The notes under the pieces are model-generated. The model ran no database searches. It was given only the letters and a program-made list of their open reading frames with translations, and was not told the DNA's origin. The position numbers and the translations under genes were made by a program. From contig NZ_JAGDWX010000030.1 of the NCBI RefSeq assembly GCF_023256195.1, positions 1,778 through 65,777 on the forward strand: DNA of 64,000 nt, written 5' to 3'. The DNA comes from Acidithiobacillus sp. Its GTDB lineage: Bacteria > Pseudomonadota > Gammaproteobacteria > Acidithiobacillales > Acidithiobacillaceae. This document shows positions 62,450 through 64,000 of the stretch, one piece after another (within the stretch, counting starts at the first letter, position 1; every line of letters starts with the position of its first letter).

Positions 62450-63607
62450 GTGGTGCAGGCACCCAATCCCGGACGCCATATCTTCACCAAGGTATTGTGG
62501 CAGATGCTGCTTGGGCTGATTCTGGTTGTCGCCGCAGGACTTGCGATAAATTTCTCTCTGAAACATTATTTCCCACAATATATGGGTTATGCCCCTCTGG
62601 TTCGTGAGATTGTCTGGAGTCTGATTGTCTTCATTATCGGACTGTGGATAGCAAGCCACCTTGTAGCTTATGCCGAGAGACGGTTTGCCCGCACCCGCAA
62701 GGATCTCTACGGCCTGACGCTGTTGATCCGCATTGCCGTCTACGTCGTGCTCTTGGCGGTCATTCTTTCAATTTTTCACATCAGTATCGCGGGAATACTG
62801 GCAGGTAGCGCGGTTGGTGGCGTGGTACTGGGTTTCGCCATTCATACCTTTGCCTCCAATCTCCTCACCGGGATCTTCGCCACGGCCAGCGGCGCCCTGA
62901 ATTACGGCGATGTGGTCTATGTGAACTCCTGGGTATGGAATATCAACAGTGTTGGCCAGATCGTCGAGATCAAAGCCCTGTTCTCCAAGATGCTCACACA
63001 GGATGGCGCTCTCATCAGTATCCCCAATTCCGTACTTCTGGGCAGCAGCGCATTGGTGGAATATGCGCATGAGGACGACAGCTACATTTATCCTGTGGAG
63101 ACCATGGTCAACGCCGACGTACCCATGGAGCTGGTCATTTCCGAGGCCAAGAAAACACCGCTTTTTCAGCACTCCGATATTTTCATTCAATCGCGCAATG
63201 GCTTCAACAATACGCTCCATCTCCTGCTGCGCTTTCGCACCGTTGCCGAACTGAACGCGGTCATCGACGAGGCCAATCGCATCATCGATGCGGCCTATTG
63301 GAAGGCGAAGAACGGTGTGACGCTCTACGGCCCGTCCTACTTTGCGCGCGCCAGCGGCCGCTATCCCGTGCTGCTGGGCCTGCCCATCGATGTGCCCTCC
63401 GCTCGCATCCTGAGCGAGGCACGCGCGCAAGGCCTGGCGGTCAATCTGGTGAACAAGACCAACGCCATGAATACCTTTCTGCTGAGCGTGGCCGTGGATG
63501 AGAGGAAGGACCTGGCCCAATCCATCGAGGCGGCCAACCTTGCTCTCGAGGGTATCTATGAGAAAATCAAGGATGCAGCGGCGGCCACCGCTGAAAATCG
63601 GCAGTGA
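62450..63607 (+). CDS. MscS-family mechanosensitive channel
   Basis: ISIAGILAGSAVGGVVLGFAIHTFASNLLTGIFATASGALNYGDVVYV...ISIPNSVLLGSS MscS-domain pattern. Confidence 0.85.
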   Translation: MVQAPNPGRHIFTKVLWQMLLGLILVVAAGLAINFSLKHYFPQYMGYAPLVREIVWSLIVFIIGLWIASHLVAYAERRFARTRKDLYGLTLLIRIAVYVVLLAVILSIFHISIAGILAGSAVGGVVLGFAIHTFASNLLTGIFATASGALNYGDVVYVNSWVWNINSVGQIVEIKALFSKMLTQDGALISIPNSVLLGSSALVEYAHEDDSYIYPVETMVNADVPMELVISEAKKTPLFQHSDIFIQSRNGFNNTLHLLLRFRTVAELNAVIDEANRIIDAAYWKAKNGVTLYGPSYFARASGRYPVLLGLPIDVPSARILSEARAQGLAVNLVNKTNAMNTFLLSVAVDERKDLAQSIEAANLALEGIYEKIKDAAAATAENRQ

Positions 63608-63717
63608 TGATCAGCGGTGGTCGACCAAGACCGATTGGCGAGCCTTGGCTTTGCGCAGACGGATAGGCCGGTGAATTAAATCATCCCTCCGGCAGCCCCT
63701 CGGGATCACGACCGGAA

Positions 63718-64000
63718 TCAGGAGCTCAGATGCGCCAGGAGATCGCGGCTCTCCAGACACAGAGCACCGCGCTCCCAGAAGGTCGTAAAGACGGATCCAC
63801 CGGCCTGACGCCAGAGCACCGCGGCGCGCACGCCCGCCAGCAGCAGGGTGCGGATGCGCACCGTATCCTCTTCCTGGGTGAGAAAGCGACTTTCGCCGCT
63901 GACGATGATCCGTGGTGAGAGTATGCCGATGCCTTCAGCGTAGGTATTGGCGAGCCCCCCCAGCACGCTGGGGTGGATCGGGTCGCCGAAATGTTCGATC
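63718..64000 (-). CDS. hflD: HflD-like (high-frequency lysogenization protein) C-terminal part, truncated by window end
   Basis: HPSVLGGLANTYAEGIGILSPRIIVSGESRFL...IRTLLLAGVRAAVLWRQAGG matches HflD; frame open to the right edge. Confidence 0.78.
   Translation of the reverse strand, partial: IEHFGDPIHPSVLGGLANTYAEGIGILSPRIIVSGESRFLTQEEDTVRIRTLLLAGVRAAVLWRQAGGSVFTTFWERGALCLESRDLLAHLSS

Overview
The window is 64 kb of GC-rich, gene-dense, mostly core-type chromosome. It most resembles an Acidithiobacillus (A. caldus-like) sulfur-oxidising acidophile. That assignment rests on recalled similarity of the sulfide:quinone oxidoreductase and sucrose synthase, not on a database search. I saw no rRNA, tRNA, CRISPR array, transposase or prophage. 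The main blocks are: RND efflux plus rhodanese/glutaredoxin/thioredoxin; amidase, nitrilase and a Tat-exported DsrE-like protein; ribF-ileS-lspA; pstSCA with a clear Pho box but no pstB or phoU; a sucrose cassette (small MscS, fructokinase, SPS with an intact phosphatase motif, sucrose synthase); merA-merR with a MerR-type promoter; lexA-imuA-imuB-dnaE2 with an E. coli-like SOS box; a hybrid histidine kinase plus REC-GGDEF*-EAL pair; an amino acid permease, proB and a large MscS; a QueC-like plus ferritin-like diiron pair; trpS-scpA-scpB; sqr; queF/smc; ligA with an orphan atpC; and a third MscS channel and a partial hflD. The observations most worth checking are the apparent ImuB-DnaE2 fusion ORF, explained by a -1 frame change near a C-run; the divergent QueC-like/diiron pair; the compact sucrose cassette; the orphan atpC; and several well-formed regulatory sites. 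I found no clear-cut new defence or mobile system.
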